A stretch of DNA of 64,000 nt from Mesostigma viride (taxonomy: Eukaryota > Streptophyta > Mesostigmatophyceae > Mesostigmatales > Mesostigmataceae), in the NCBI GenBank assembly GCA_009746045.1, contig RPFO01000296.1, positions 2,103,064-2,167,063 of the forward strand, given 5' to 3'. Of this stretch, positions 49,201-58,113 are shown piece after piece. The notes beneath the pieces were generated by a model. It saw nothing but the letters and a program-made list of their open reading frames with translations. It ran no database searches and was not told the origin of the DNA. The position numbers were made by a program, and so were the translations under genes. The number at the start of each line of letters is the position of its first letter. Positions within the stretch are counted from its first letter, which is position 1.

Positions 49201-50376
49201 GGTAAGGGTTGCCCATGCCCTCGCTGGTAAGGGTTGCCCATGCCCTCGCTGGTAAGGATTGCCCATGCCCTCGCTGGTAAGGGTTGCCCATGCCCTCGCT
49301 GGTAAGGATTGCCCATGCCCTCGCTGGTAAGGATTGCCCATGCCCTCGCTGGTAAGGGTTGCCCATGCCCTCGCTGGTAAGGGTTGCCCATGCCCTCGCT
49401 GGTAAGGGTTGCCCATGCCCTCGCTGGTAAGGATTGCCCATGCCCTCGCTGGTAAGGGTTGCCCATGCCCTCGCTGGTAAGGGTTGCCCATGCCCTCGCT
49501 GGTAAGGGTTGCCCATGCCCTCGCTGGTAAGGATTGCCCATGCCCTCGCTGGTAAGGGTTGCCCATGCCCTCGCTGGTAAGGATTGCCCATGCCCTCGCT
49601 GGCAAGGGTTGTACATGCCCTCGCTGGTAAGGATTGCCCATGCCCTCGCTGGTAAGGGTTGCCCATGCCCTCGCTGGTAAGGCTGTTGCGGAGCTTTGCA
49701 TGGATATCGGTTGGTGTAGGAAATGTTAGTTCAGAACATTCTTATCACAACTAACCAGTTTCCAACCCACTGCCACTGTGCCTGTAGTCTGCCAAGGGTA
49801 TTCAGGAAAAAGATCAGGAGCGCAAACTTATCTTTTCTACTACGCTTGCCTCATGCAGTGCGCTGCGGTACCGCTCAGTGCGGTTGATCCATGCATCATG
49901 CTCATCAAGATTCCTGTATCAGATCTCTGGTGCCCAGTAGAATGTCCCTGTTTTTGTTTCGCGGTTGTCTGAGTGCCGGATTCTTCTGCTCTTTCTTCCT
50001 TGATTATGTACACTGGAATCTGTCCATGGTAATAACCTTTCAGGAACTCGTGCCGGGGCGCCTCGCTTTAAAGAAATTGGCGTCTGGACTGACCGTGACC
50101 CGCAAGAAGTCCCGTGTGGTTGTGACGATTCCGGGGGTCGCGGTAGTGGAGCTGGAGGTTGTGCGCGCGGCGTACTGGGAGCCCGGCACGGGCCCAGGCC
50201 GCAACTTCCTCAACCTGCAAGTCAAACAGTTTAACAGCATGGGCGCTGTCCATGGCGTGCTGGGCCAGTCATTTGCGGCGGGCTTTGGCAATCGTGTTGA
50301 GGGTGGCATTGACGATTACGCCACCAGTGGTATCTTCAACGCTGACTGCCGCTTCAACCACTTTAAGGCAGCTTAA
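22270..50376 (+). CDS. secreted LRR - four-cysteine-module - Root_cap-domain protein (multi-exon)
   Basis: Proposed exons: 22270-22431, 24145-24190 (weak), 26171-26318, 26731-26805, 29766-29858, 31710-31781, 36695-36772, 38340-38446, 39371-39532, 40381-40542, 42089-42232, 43339-43566, 44526-44663, 45773-45943, 46589-46702, 46901-46927, 48006-48718, 50044-50376. All have AG acceptors and GT donors, phases agree, and lengths total 2973 nt (990 residues plus stop). Residues 1-54 hold a hydrophobic signal peptide (LVVVCQSLALLLSLALLGLS). Residues about 70-260 are LRR N-cap, repeats and C-cap, 261-640 cysteine modules, 643-990 Root_cap-like. It is probably an extracellular or cell-wall protein; ligand and role are unknown. 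I assembled the model by eye; the single-gene reading rests on phase continuity, and exon 2 is the weakest link. Confidence 0.8.
22432..26170 (+). other. first intron(s) of the LRR gene
   Basis: The 3.7 kb holds no recognisable gene. The phase change between the flanking exons (0 to 1) requires a small exon or an altered boundary. 24145-24190 (CAG acceptor, GTGAGT donor, 46 nt) is the only one I found that fits. A tRNA-like sequence lies near 25370-25440. Confidence 0.5.
25368..25440 (+). repeat. possible tRNA-derived SINE head
   Basis: GGTGGGATAAACGTCCGAG followed about 25 bp later by GGGTTCGAATC resembles A- and B-box promoter elements of RNA polymerase III. A similar pair, CGGATTAAGTGTCCGAG...GAGTTCAAACCCC, occurs on the minus strand at 34915-34985. 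The cloverleaf is poor, so I do not call a tRNA gene. Confidence 0.3.
27272..28970 (+). mobile_element. piggyBac-like TIR element, family A copy 2, in an LRR-gene intron
   Basis: TTAA at 27268-27271 and 28971-28974 flanks termini CCCCTAAATGGTCTGG and CAGCCCATTTAGGGG. The body is nearly identical to copy 1, including the open 142-codon frame (27492-27920, minus), so insertion was recent relative to copy 4. It lies in the intron between 26805 and 29766 in the sense orientation used for copy 1. Confidence 0.88.
30200..30512. mobile_element. palindromic element D1
   Basis: Inverted termini TCTCACTTCCGTGGGACG and CGTCCCACGGAAGTGAGA bound 313 bp built from repeated modules such as GGTGGAACACCCCATTTTCC and AAACTCACCTAGGTGG. 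No coding potential. Relatives are D2 beside it and remnants at about 38823-39000 and 42495-42870. Confidence 0.7.
30554..30845. mobile_element. palindromic element D2 with internal tandem modules
   Basis: A perfect 20-bp inverted repeat, GAGTCTCACATCCGTGGGAC, bounds 292 bp. The right part is a tandem run of about 22-30 bp modules of the form GTGTCCCACCTACGTGAGTT. Same family as D1 but diverged in the termini (ACATCC against ACTTCC). Confidence 0.75.
32266..32313. repeat. 12-bp tandem repeat ACAGTAGACTGT x 4
   Basis: The unit is itself nearly palindromic (ACAGT...ACTGT). One unit has a single substitution. It lies in the intron between 31781 and 36695. Confidence 0.85.
33025..34521. mobile_element. 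hAT-type element, 8-bp TSD, decayed
   Basis: CTGAGCCA (33017-33024 and 34522-34529) flanks a 1497-bp unit with termini CAGTGTTCCATTATACG and CGTATAATGGAACACTG. Subterminal regions are rich in GTATAAT and ATACGC motifs. Its CAGTGTT start resembles the hAT at 21133, but the rest of the ends differ, so it is a separate family. It is in the LRR-gene intron before exon 36695. Confidence 0.88.
33459..33674 (-). pseudogene. possible hAT transposase remnant
   Basis: Within the hAT element the minus strand reads LASDGWGIPLRH and AISLCFIESSDLVLGIV. hAT transposases carry an aspartate in a (T/S)DGW motif followed by a strand of the type V(S/T)xHFIDxxWxL in the RNase-H-like fold. The likeness is short, and stops and frame changes surround it. 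Confidence 0.4.
34530..36694 (+). other. rest of the intron before exon 36695
   Basis: No gene is seen. It holds a minus-strand tRNA-like sequence (34915-34985), a short (CATA)n near 35843-35868 and no recognised mobile element. Confidence 0.5.
36991..37180. repeat. (CCCA)n microsatellite, about 47 units
   Basis: A pure CCCA run lies 218 bp after exon 36695-36772, inside the intron. The minus strand is GGGT repeats with strong G-quadruplex potential. Long WVGG and THPP frames here are repeat artefacts. Confidence 0.97.
38823..39000. repeat. remnant of palindromic family D
   Basis: GTGAGTTTAGGAAATGGGGT followed by GTCCCACC and a TCTCACCACTTGCGTGGAA start match D1/D2 modules. It lies in the intron before the first cysteine exon. 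Confidence 0.5.
41029..41750. repeat. compound G-rich microsatellite block in an LRR-gene intron
   Basis: Successive tracts are (TAG/CAG)n (41029-41098), GTC run, (GGTGGTGGC)n (41118-41310), (GGAGGT)n (41349-41550), (GGGGC)-type (41572-41700) and GGGGT-rich sequence. The sense strand of intron 40543-42088 is therefore about 630 nt of almost unbroken G-runs. Glycine-, His- and Pro-repeat frames here are artefacts. Confidence 0.95.
42495..42870. repeat. remnant of palindromic family D
   Basis: It starts GTCTCACGCCGGTGGGATGC and contains CCAAACTCACCTCAGTGG, CCACCCCATTTCCCCAAACT and CACTGAACTCAGCA modules, as in D1. It lies in the intron between 42232 and 43339. Confidence 0.55.
45235..45772 (+). 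repeat. degenerate intronic tandem duplication with splice-site-like ends
   Basis: Units of roughly 100-120 bp repeat GGTAACTGGACTCTTAG, GGGCATGTCTGCTTTTG and then an acceptor-like CAG or TAG followed by CGTGCCTC. Two copies (45240 and 45553) look like tiny phase-1 exons (CLNGN, CLDGVPG) resembling the start of the real exon at 45773. I left them out of the gene model. Confidence 0.5.
48006..50376 (+). other. Root_cap (LEA-like) domain exons, protein C-terminus
   Basis: 48006-48718 begins YANPVCLFDIEDAEPADATC, includes RRRNLLQ, and then SDPHFVTPSGFKFDFNGRAD, FCIVTADRLQINARFMG and TWMDQVAIL. This matches the pattern of plant Root_cap proteins (DPxF, a glycine, F-FHG, FCIVSD, LxINAHFIG, TW-QA). 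Exon 50044-50376 continues SRVVVTIPGVAVVELEV and ends HGVLGQSF...GG...DDYATSGIFNADC, the family's C-terminal signature. The junction is phase 0. Arabidopsis relatives are secreted proteins of unknown mechanism. The intron between holds the 25-bp minisatellite. Confidence 0.85.
48776..49683. repeat. 25-bp minisatellite, 36 units, in the last intron
   Basis: The unit is GGTAAGGRTTGCCCATGCCC plus TCGCT. R is A or G and alternates irregularly; one unit (about 49601-49625) has GGCAAGG and GTACATG variants. Every unit but that one contains CTGGTAAGG, close to the consensus 5' splice site. Because 25 is not a multiple of three and the minus strand has no stop in the unit, all three minus frames stay open for about 300 codons; these are artefacts. 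Confidence 0.98.
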
Positions 50377-50380
50377 AGTG
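50359..50380 (+). promoter_or_regulatory. perfect hairpin spanning the stop codon of the LRR gene
   Basis: CACTTTAAG and CTTAAAGTG flank GCAG, with the TAA stop (50374-50376) in the right arm. It may be chance; a role in 3' end formation or readthrough is speculation. Confidence 0.35.
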
Positions 50381-52929
50381 TTAGCACACTCATGGTGTAT
50401 GCGCCGGCTGGCGTGTGTAGCATGTTGTCTTTTTCTATTGACATCTGTTACAGTATATTATGACAGGGCATACTGTTACATCCAAGTGGACGGGAACTTG
50501 GAGTTTAGAGTTCAGTGTGAATGGCTGTCAGCTGTAACAAGCAAAAATGATTTGTTGTTACATCCTTTGTTTTGTGAACGTTTGGCGTTTATTTGAGGAC
50601 TTTTGGATCAGTAGTGAGAAAGTTATGAGGTTTCTAAGGCGGTGGTACTTGGAACTTGAGCTTTGTCAACCGACTGTCAGAAGCCCTCATTGGTCGTGGC
50701 CTGATCCACGTGGGGCTATAGTTTGTTGGTCGGTACTACCAAGTCTTAAATGCTCCTTTGGGACTTAAGGGGACGTGGCGCGCCGAATATTTTCCGCGCC
50801 AAAAAATTCGCGGTACCAGCCGTACCGTGAAAAGTGGGTGCACGGTGGGCGCACCCCTTGCGGAAGTGGCCATGGCGACTGCGTTTAGGCGAAACTAGCA
50901 ATGTAGGGCTAGAGAAATGCAAAAAAATTGCTCGAATGTTGAATACGATGATTTAATGATGTTGGGTTGTGGCGGCAAGTAGCTGGTTTACAATATCGCT
51001 GCTTTCTTTTACTGCCATCGGCATGGGGGGTAAACTGCATTTTTTGGTCGCGCGGAATAAAATAGAATTCGTGATAGCGGCAGTAAATTCTCAGTTTTGG
51101 GGGTCTTTTTATCGTGAAGGATGCATTAATATCGGTAGCATTGAATTCCAAACCGAACTGGTGCTTTTTGCTACATTTTCGGCCATTCTCGGTAAGTATT
51201 TCTTCAGGCCTGCGCAGTGCATGTCGGAACCTTCCATGGAAGAACGGCCGTTGTTGCGCGCCTGAGCGAGGGATCTGCGAGGGCAAGGCAGATATTTGTC
51301 GTGAATGTTATGTGGTATCAGTTCTTTCTTCTATGAGCTCATCGTTCGAAGGTTTTTGCGTTCTTTTTGGGCAGTTTCCGCCAGCTAGCTCGCCGTTGCT
51401 TGCCGAATACCTGGCAGCTTTAGATTGTTTTCGTTGATGTCGTGGTCAGGGCCGCTTCAGTCGAAGCCTATAGCTTCTCGGGAAGGTTTAAGGCATTTCA
51501 TAAAACATGTTCTGCCAAGGATGGTGTGCGTATGGACGCTTCTTGTTGTGTGAGAGTGACGCACCCTCTCTTCGCAGCGGCATCACAGCGCTCATGCGCT
51601 GGAGGACCGCCAATGATTTCTTTCCATTTTCTCGTGCAGGGGAGGAAGTGTTTTATTGACGATCATGTTGGAGATATTGCATTTGTGTGACTGCATGTAG
51701 ATAGCTGCCACCATTGGTTTATTTGAGCTTTCCCTTGATATTCTGATCCCTTGATATGATTATGTGAAAAGACTGCGATGTGCTGAGCCAACCATGGTTG
51801 ACATGGTTGACTGCATGCAAGCTTTGTATGCCACGATCTCCTCGGTTCCTTGCCCTCCATAGTTCCAGTTTGTTGCCCATCTCAGGTAGGGCAGTGACGT
51901 AGTTGTTTCTGTGTTGATTAGCTTGGTTGGCATAAACCTTACACTCTAACCTGGGAGAAACATAGATAATGCTGGTTAGGCATTTTAGTGCCATCATCAT
52001 TATTGCTATTCACATGCTCATATCAAAGAGACAACCAGACCTCATATGTCTGGCCATGCTCGAGGGAGGGTGAAGGTGTATGAGGTGTGTGGCCACCCCT
52101 TTGTACTTCATAACCCTTTGTACTTCATATTCAGCATGTATTTGATGCATGTTGGATGCATGGCATGTGAAGTGTAATTGTGTTTTCTTGGTTACTGAGT
52201 GGTCCTTAGCGCCTGTCAGGTGGTCGTCTAGGGAACCCATCAGTGCGTGTCACAGTGACCCCAAACCTTGAGCATGTGTCGTCTTCAGTGTGCAAGAGTT
52301 ATTTATATGTGCTTTTGGTCATAGATTTGCTGAGTTCTAATCATGAAGTTTACAAGGTAACCTTGGGTTGACTATTGTGTATGCTCTCTTGGCATGTATG
52401 CCTAACGATCGTGTTGCTATGCTTGGGCTGGCAAGGTTGGCCATGCCGAGGGCAGGTGAGGGCAGATGAGGTGCCTAGCTGTTTGCTTATGTTTTGTGAT
52501 CGAGTAGGGCATGCTTTCAGGCTTTTTGGATGGAAAACATCATGCCTAACTGGCCTTGTACAAAGAAAAACCTCCTTTAGCGTATGTTCAGGTTTTAGCA
52601 CGTTTAACTTTATAACTTGAGCTAGACTTGTCGGAATGACCTGGGACTTGGAAGACAGTTGTCCCCCTGTTAGACGGATTTTCGCTGCAGAAAAAAGTAT
52701 TTTTTTGACGTGTTTATAAAAAGTTTTTCCCGATGTCCGGTAAAAAAAGGGTCGTTTTGCGGGGAAATTAATAACTGTTCGAGGTTTTGCCCTTTCCATG
52801 ATGTAAATAGCTCAGCAAGCTACAAACTCAGGGAACTAAAAACGCTGCAGACAGTTTTGCAAATAAATGTGTGCATTGGCTGGGGCATACCCAGCCCTAA
52901 TTAGCGTCTTTTGCTATTTATAGCGCATT
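50381..52929. other. intergenic, no gene recognised
   Basis: Short open frames (for example 50969-51265 and 52350-52799) lack codon or domain signals I can identify. No repeat family of this window is present. Confidence 0.5.
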
Positions 52930-52945
52930 ATTGGCGTATACCTTC

Positions 52946-53094
52946 GGAGACGTCCGTCCTATAGTCAGCAAAATTGGTGCGAGAGGTCCCCAGTTCGATT
53001 CCGGTCGGATTCATTTGCAGATCGCGTTTTCCGCGTTTTCCGCGGCCCGGCACTGAACGCAAAGGTTTTCACCTTTGCGGAGTGTCTGATCAGA
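52946..53094 (+). mobile_element. tRNA-related SINE, copy 1
   Basis: A 149-bp unit is flanked by GTATACCTTC (52936-52945 and 53095-53104). It contains TATAGTCAGCAAAATTGG (A-box-like) and CAGTTCGATTCCGG (B box), then CGCGTTTTCCGCGTTTTCCG and ends GTCTGATCAGA. It is inserted at the 5' junction of the LINE-derivative fragment that follows. The cloverleaf lacks an anticodon arm, so it is not a working tRNA gene. Confidence 0.75.
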
Positions 53095-53100
53095 GTATAC

Positions 53101-53646
53101 CTTCAGCTCCGGCACAGCGCAGGGGGGAAGCCGGTATACTGGAGGGGGGCGGTCATCCACGTTGACCACAAGCCCTGGCAGCCCCCTCCTGCCACCCCAG
53201 ACTAGGGAATTCATACCAGTAGTGTAGATTAGTCAGGCTTAGCCTAGCATGTGGCCCACGCGCATGTGCGCCCATAATGGCCCCCATGGATGTTGTCTAC
53301 AGGATTTAGCCAAGCCCTGCCTATAACGGGACCCCCATGGATGTTGCATTAAGAATTTCGCCATGCTATGCCATGCAGAGAGATGCTCTCTGTAGAGAAG
53401 CCATGTCCTAGCTCTTGTATAGCCATGATGATCTTCCCCACCTATGACAGGCTCCCCTTCGCTGGGTGTTGCCTGAAACTCTGGGTGGTGCAGGTGCCCT
53501 AGTGCACCTAGAGCAAGTGTTGTTTACATTCCCACCCTTGCAGGAAGTAGCTTAGAATGTATGATAGGCCATATGCCCCTTCTCTGGGCTATGTGCTACA
53601 TATACTCCCAACGGAGTTATGTTACAATTCAATTCAATTCAATTCA
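53101..53646 (+). mobile_element. 5'-truncated copy of the ORF1-only LINE derivative
   Basis: It matches the reverse complement of 1496-2040: the ORF1 C-terminus, 3' UTR, hairpin CTCCCAACGGAG (53605-53616) and AATTC-repeat tail. ATTGGCGTATA at 52930-52940 and 53647-53657 flanks the fragment plus the SINE, so the fragment inserted first and the SINE entered its edge later. 5' truncation is typical of target-primed reverse transcription. Confidence 0.88.
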
Positions 53647-53781
53647 ATTGGCGTATATATGGGGGTAGTACCCCCAACAAGTGCATGGACAACTCACAAG
53701 ATATGTTATTTAGTGCCCCCAATCATAACTTAGCATTGTGCAAATGAATTTCAAGTGATATTAGCATAGGTCAATTTTTAA

Positions 53782-55685
53782 CCCCTAAATGGTCTGAGAT
53801 CCTGCCGATAAATCGGCTGGATCTTCACAATTTTGCAAACCAGATGCCATCCAACCTACCCATATCCAATGGCTGTCCTTGGGGGCCAAGCATGTCCATG
53901 AGTTGCCCTTCGGGTTGGTATATCACAACCTCACATATATGCAGGGTAGGCCATATATAACTGCCGTCAAAGTCAGGGGGGTCAAGACGCGCGTTTTCAT
54001 TTTTGGTAGAATGTGCATTTTGAATTATGTTATAAGACCTAGGCACCTACCACTTCAGGGATGATAAACAATTAGTTGCTGAACAGTTTGAGCCATTGGG
54101 GTCATCATTTGGGTGGGTATACCAGCAGTTACACCCAGTACAGCCCATAGGGGTACCGTTGGTAAAAAGCAACCAAGGGGGTAAGGGTGGGCATACTACC
54201 TACTAATATTCTGATCAGACACTCCGCAAAGGTGAAAACCTTTGCGTTCAGTGCCGGGCCGCGGAAAACGCGGAAAACGCGATCTGCAAATGAATCCGAC
54301 CGGAATCGAACTGGGGACCTCTCGCACCAATTTTGCTGACTATAGGACGGACGTCTCCGGTTACCATGGCATCGCCAACTTACACCTACAGTCATCCGCA
54401 AAAGTTCTCCTGTCCGGCTAATATGGCCACCAACCATGCCAAACAATACATTTCCCTTCCACAATGATGGGGAAACATAACTGCATCATCACACTGCCCT
54501 TACATGGCACCTATGTGCAGGTGCTACCTTGTCCATGCACGTAGGTAACGTGGTACGGATACCCTACGCAAGGCATGCATTCTAGGAGGCAGCCACCAAC
54601 AAACTAGTGATGTTGAGCCTATTTCAGCCTGCCCTAGCAAGGATAAACTAGGCGTAAGCTGCTATAGCTTGCCAGGTGATGGCCAGCACACCTGGTGGCA
54701 CATGCTGTCAATGGGAAGCTTTTACTCACCAGTTACGTGCTTGATGATGCCACAGAGACCAGCCAACTGCCTCACACTCATGCAATATGTGTATGGGAAA
54801 TGTATAACAAACATATATGGAGGTATTCAAACCCATACAGCCTCTAAAACTTATCACCATCACCCTGTGGCAGGTCAACTGACTGAGGGGAGCATCTAAG
54901 AAGGGTGTTTTAGAAAGGGGCCAGGCCAGGGTCAAGAAAGAGCATGAATAATGCAAAAAGAATGTGCTACACAAGCTAGAACGTATATATAAACGTCAAA
55001 CATCGATAGGAAAACGATGCTTAAGCTTTACCAGGCATGGATGGCGTTACCTTGGCCCAGGCGGTGGCCGCAAAATGGCGCATTTCGGCACACCAAAGTT
55101 GTGCAGCATGGTCGCTGGATTCGGCGATTTCTGGCCACCCTTGCACGTTTACGACTAATATGTATCATAAAAAGTACAAAGAAACCGATATATCCTTTAA
55201 AATACGCCGGAAAGGTATTGCTGTCAACGTTTCTATCGTCCGGCCTGATCGCAGTTTTTTCCAGCAAGAACACTGCCGACACCTATCAAATGGCATTCCC
55301 GCGAACCAGAAATTGGCCTGTATGATCTTTAGGACGTATAAAATCAATATCCTAAGTTTGGTCAGAAAATTCGAACGAAAACGTAAATGCCATGCGTGGG
55401 CGCAAGCCGCCATGGCCAGGTCGTCGTTTTCCGGAATGCACGTTGTACGTGAAAAAGTACCCTGACCCCTTGTACTTTGACCGGCCAGAACACCTCTATA
55501 ACTTTGTCAGAAGTATGCAAACCCATATACCATGCTTTAGAGTATTTTATAAACTTTCGATCTTCTCAGCTAAACTTTTCCTAATTCTCAATAGTTTTCG
55601 CGGCATTTGGTCGCCCGAGAAGGGGCCGATGCATCGGCTGGAACTCGATTTTTGGCGGAAAATCGGCCGCAAGACCATTTAGGGG
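53782..55685 (-). mobile_element. piggyBac-like TIR element, family A copy 3, with SINE inside
   Basis: TTAA lies at 53778-53781 and 55686-55689. The body is the reverse complement of copies 1 and 2, enlarged by a 208-bp SINE at 54210-54417. Its right TTAA is also the left TTAA of the family B element at 55690. The 142-codon frame (55037-55465) is intact here too. Confidence 0.9.
54210..54417 (-). mobile_element. tRNA-related SINE, copy 2, inside family A copy 3
   Basis: CTAATAT (54203-54209 and 54418-54424) flanks the insert, and copy 1 of family A shows the uninterrupted site CTACTAATATGGCC. The SINE is on the minus strand and shares its A/B-box region and GTCTGATCAGA end with 52946-53094. 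It has about 57 extra bases upstream of the shared head, so one copy is extended or the other truncated. Confidence 0.85.
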
Positions 55686-55689
55686 TTAA

Positions 55690-57406
55690 CTCGTCGTCTG
55701 TCCCTGGTCCTAATTTTAGGACTGAGTTCAACTCAGTCCTAATTTTAGGACCTAATTTTGAGGTTTTGTAGAAAATTCGCCCCGGTCGGAATATTTGGCA
55801 GAAAAATTTTCTCAAAATTTATTCAAATACTAGGTGAAATGACCTTTCTGGACATATTTTTGCGATTTTTTTGGATTTTGTTTGGGCGGCTAAATGTACG
55901 GTCAAAGTACAGGTGGTAAGGGTACATTTTCACGCGAAACGTGAGTTCCGGAAATGCACGACCTAGCCATGGCGGCTTGCGCCCATGCGTGCAGTTTACG
56001 TTTTCGGACGATTTTGCGGGCCAAACCAAGGAAATAGATTTTTTATGTCCTAAAGATGATACAAGTGTATTTTAACCTCGCGGGGATGCGATTTACTGGG
56101 TGTCGGCACTGTTCTTGCTGGAAAAATCTGCGATTAGGCAGGTCGACGGAATGGATTACTACAATTGATTCCCGGGTCGAATCGGAGGGTTTATAGGTTT
56201 CTTTCTACCCTTTATCATGTATTGTCGTAGATTAAGTCTAGTGGCAGTAAAGATTTGATGATTTCGACCACTCTGTCACGTCATGGTTTGTGTGCCGCAA
56301 AGTGCCACTTTTGCAGGCACCGCCTGGGCCAAGGTAACGCCAGCCGTGCCAGGTAAAGCTGGAATATCGCTGCTTCATCGTTTCTTGGTATTCTTACATG
56401 AGTTTAAGCTTGCGATGCGCTGTCAGTTTTGAGTCTTGCTGCTCTTTCTTGACCGTTGCCTGCCCCTCTCTAAAACCATCTTTTTAGATGATCTTACCAG
56501 GCACTTGCCTTACCGTAGCGTGGCTGTACAAGGTTTTAGGTGCTGAATGGGTTAAAACACTTTCATAGATGTTAGTTATTCTCTTGCTATGTTCATACTG
56601 CATGATTGTGTGGTCATGGACTGCGTCAAGGGTACTGTCAAGCTTATACGGGTGAGTGAAAAATCTTGGTGATAAACCACTGTCATCATGTGCCAGCAGG
56701 TATCTTGGCCATGTCATGGCAAGGTAATACAGTTTTATCCATGTCCATTCTTGTAAAGAACAATTAAATGTGACTAACCTACCCATTACATCGGTGGTTA
56801 TTACTTATAATACATCCCTTTGTAGCTACGTATCCATACGCATTCCCTACATGTATGCATAGGCTTTCACACATACTAAGGTACAATATAACTGCAATAT
56901 GATGATGCAAGTATGTTTTCCTATTATGCCTGAAGGGAAATGGGCTGATTGACATGGTTTGTGGCCACGCTTCTATGTAGTATGACCGCACTTACATGCT
57001 TGCAAATTGCTAGCATGGCCCAGTCCTATGTATAGGACTGGCAGTATTTGGCGTGTTTCAGGCAGTGCCAGTGGCCAAATTGAGTCCAGTTTTTTGCCAC
57101 AGGTCAAGAACTATATTGTTTACATGCCTGTATTTTTTAAACATGCATATGGAATTTATTCAATTTTTGCCACTCATGCTTCCACACAAAAATGCAAATT
57201 CGCCGACGGTGCCATACATCCATGTAATTTTTAGGAGTTTGGGTCAAGTTTTCACTGATGTAGTATTTTTGCCAGCAAGAGGACATCAAATACTCCATAG
57301 ACCCACATCTAAGCATCTTGGATGGACCCCCTACCTAGTCACTACACACGGTTGAAAAAGGCCAACTCAGTCCTATTATTAGGACTGAGTTGGGACAGAC
57401 GACGAG
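55690..57406 (-). mobile_element. piggyBac-like TIR element, family B copy 2 (complete)
   Basis: The 1717-bp unit has termini CTCGTCGTCTGTCCC and GGGACAGACGACGAG between TTAA (55686-55689) and TTAA (57407-57410). Subterminal hairpins are built from AGGACTGAGTT. Internally it is homologous to family A over most of its length (shared GCGTTACCTTGGCCCAGGCG) although the ends differ. No transposase is recognised. Confidence 0.85.
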
Positions 57407-57569
57407 TTAAGGGTTTTGGGGTGCCACCTCCCCTTAAGTGCTTACTACAGATTTGGGATCTCACGAATAGATTCTGCCAGGCTGTTTGTGGTGTTGTTCT
57501 GTTTTGTGTGACTAGGATGGATACGAAGATCTTGTTTAGAATTCCATGATTCTGATTGGTTCCTTTCAG

Positions 57570-57856
57570 GCTAAGGTTGAGGCATGTTCGACAAGCACGT
57601 CGATATCATGGACGTGGGGTCGCCATTGTCACTACGTTGGTTTTGATCCATCATGGTATAATAAAGCTTGTCTTTGTTGTCCATTCATAAAGCTTTTTGG
57701 TACTAGACTACTTGCAGTTCCACAGAAGGCGTCTAGGGCACACGCTTGTCGTTGTGTCTACAAGGGGTTGTGGTTCCTTCAATCACGTCGCTGTGGAATC
57801 TTCACCTCAACGTTGCCTGGATACTTGAAGTTTTGTGACCCAAGAAAGCAACCCAG
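57570..57856 (+). CDS. possible isolated exon, cysteine-rich, unrecognised
   Basis: An open stretch bounded by TCCTTTCAG and GTAAAAG reads AKVEACSTSTSISWTWGRHC, then CLCCPF and KFCDPRKQPR. It has eight or more cysteines. There is no family match and no neighbouring exon I can join, so it may be chance. Confidence 0.25.
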
Positions 57857-58113
57857 GTAAAAGATCTTTCGCATTGGACTATGGATGATGTTGATGATCA
57901 TTTTTAGTCGTTACATCAGCTTACGGCCACAGTGTCATGATTCCTGGCCTGGCCTGGCCTGGCTTGACTTTTGGGGGCTTATGTTAAAGTAGTAAGTACT
58001 TGTGTGTCATGCGCATGGGCATGCCACGGAGTACTATGCTAATCTCATTAGAAAAATAACTTACACGAAAGTTTCAAATTTCGTCTGCATCATGCCCCAA
58101 CCATATAGTCATC

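Noticed and set aside
48781-49680. CRISPR-like regular array
   Set aside because: Units are contiguous with no spacers, and the DNA is eukaryotic with introns.
48629-49701. Three overlapping minus-strand open frames of 284-345 codons (MGNPYQRGHGQ repeats)
   Set aside because: They arise because the 25-bp minisatellite unit has no stop on that strand in any frame; the region is an intron on the other strand.
52950-53020. A functional tRNA gene
   Set aside because: A and B boxes are present but the anticodon arm is missing and the unit is repeated with TSDs, so it is a SINE.
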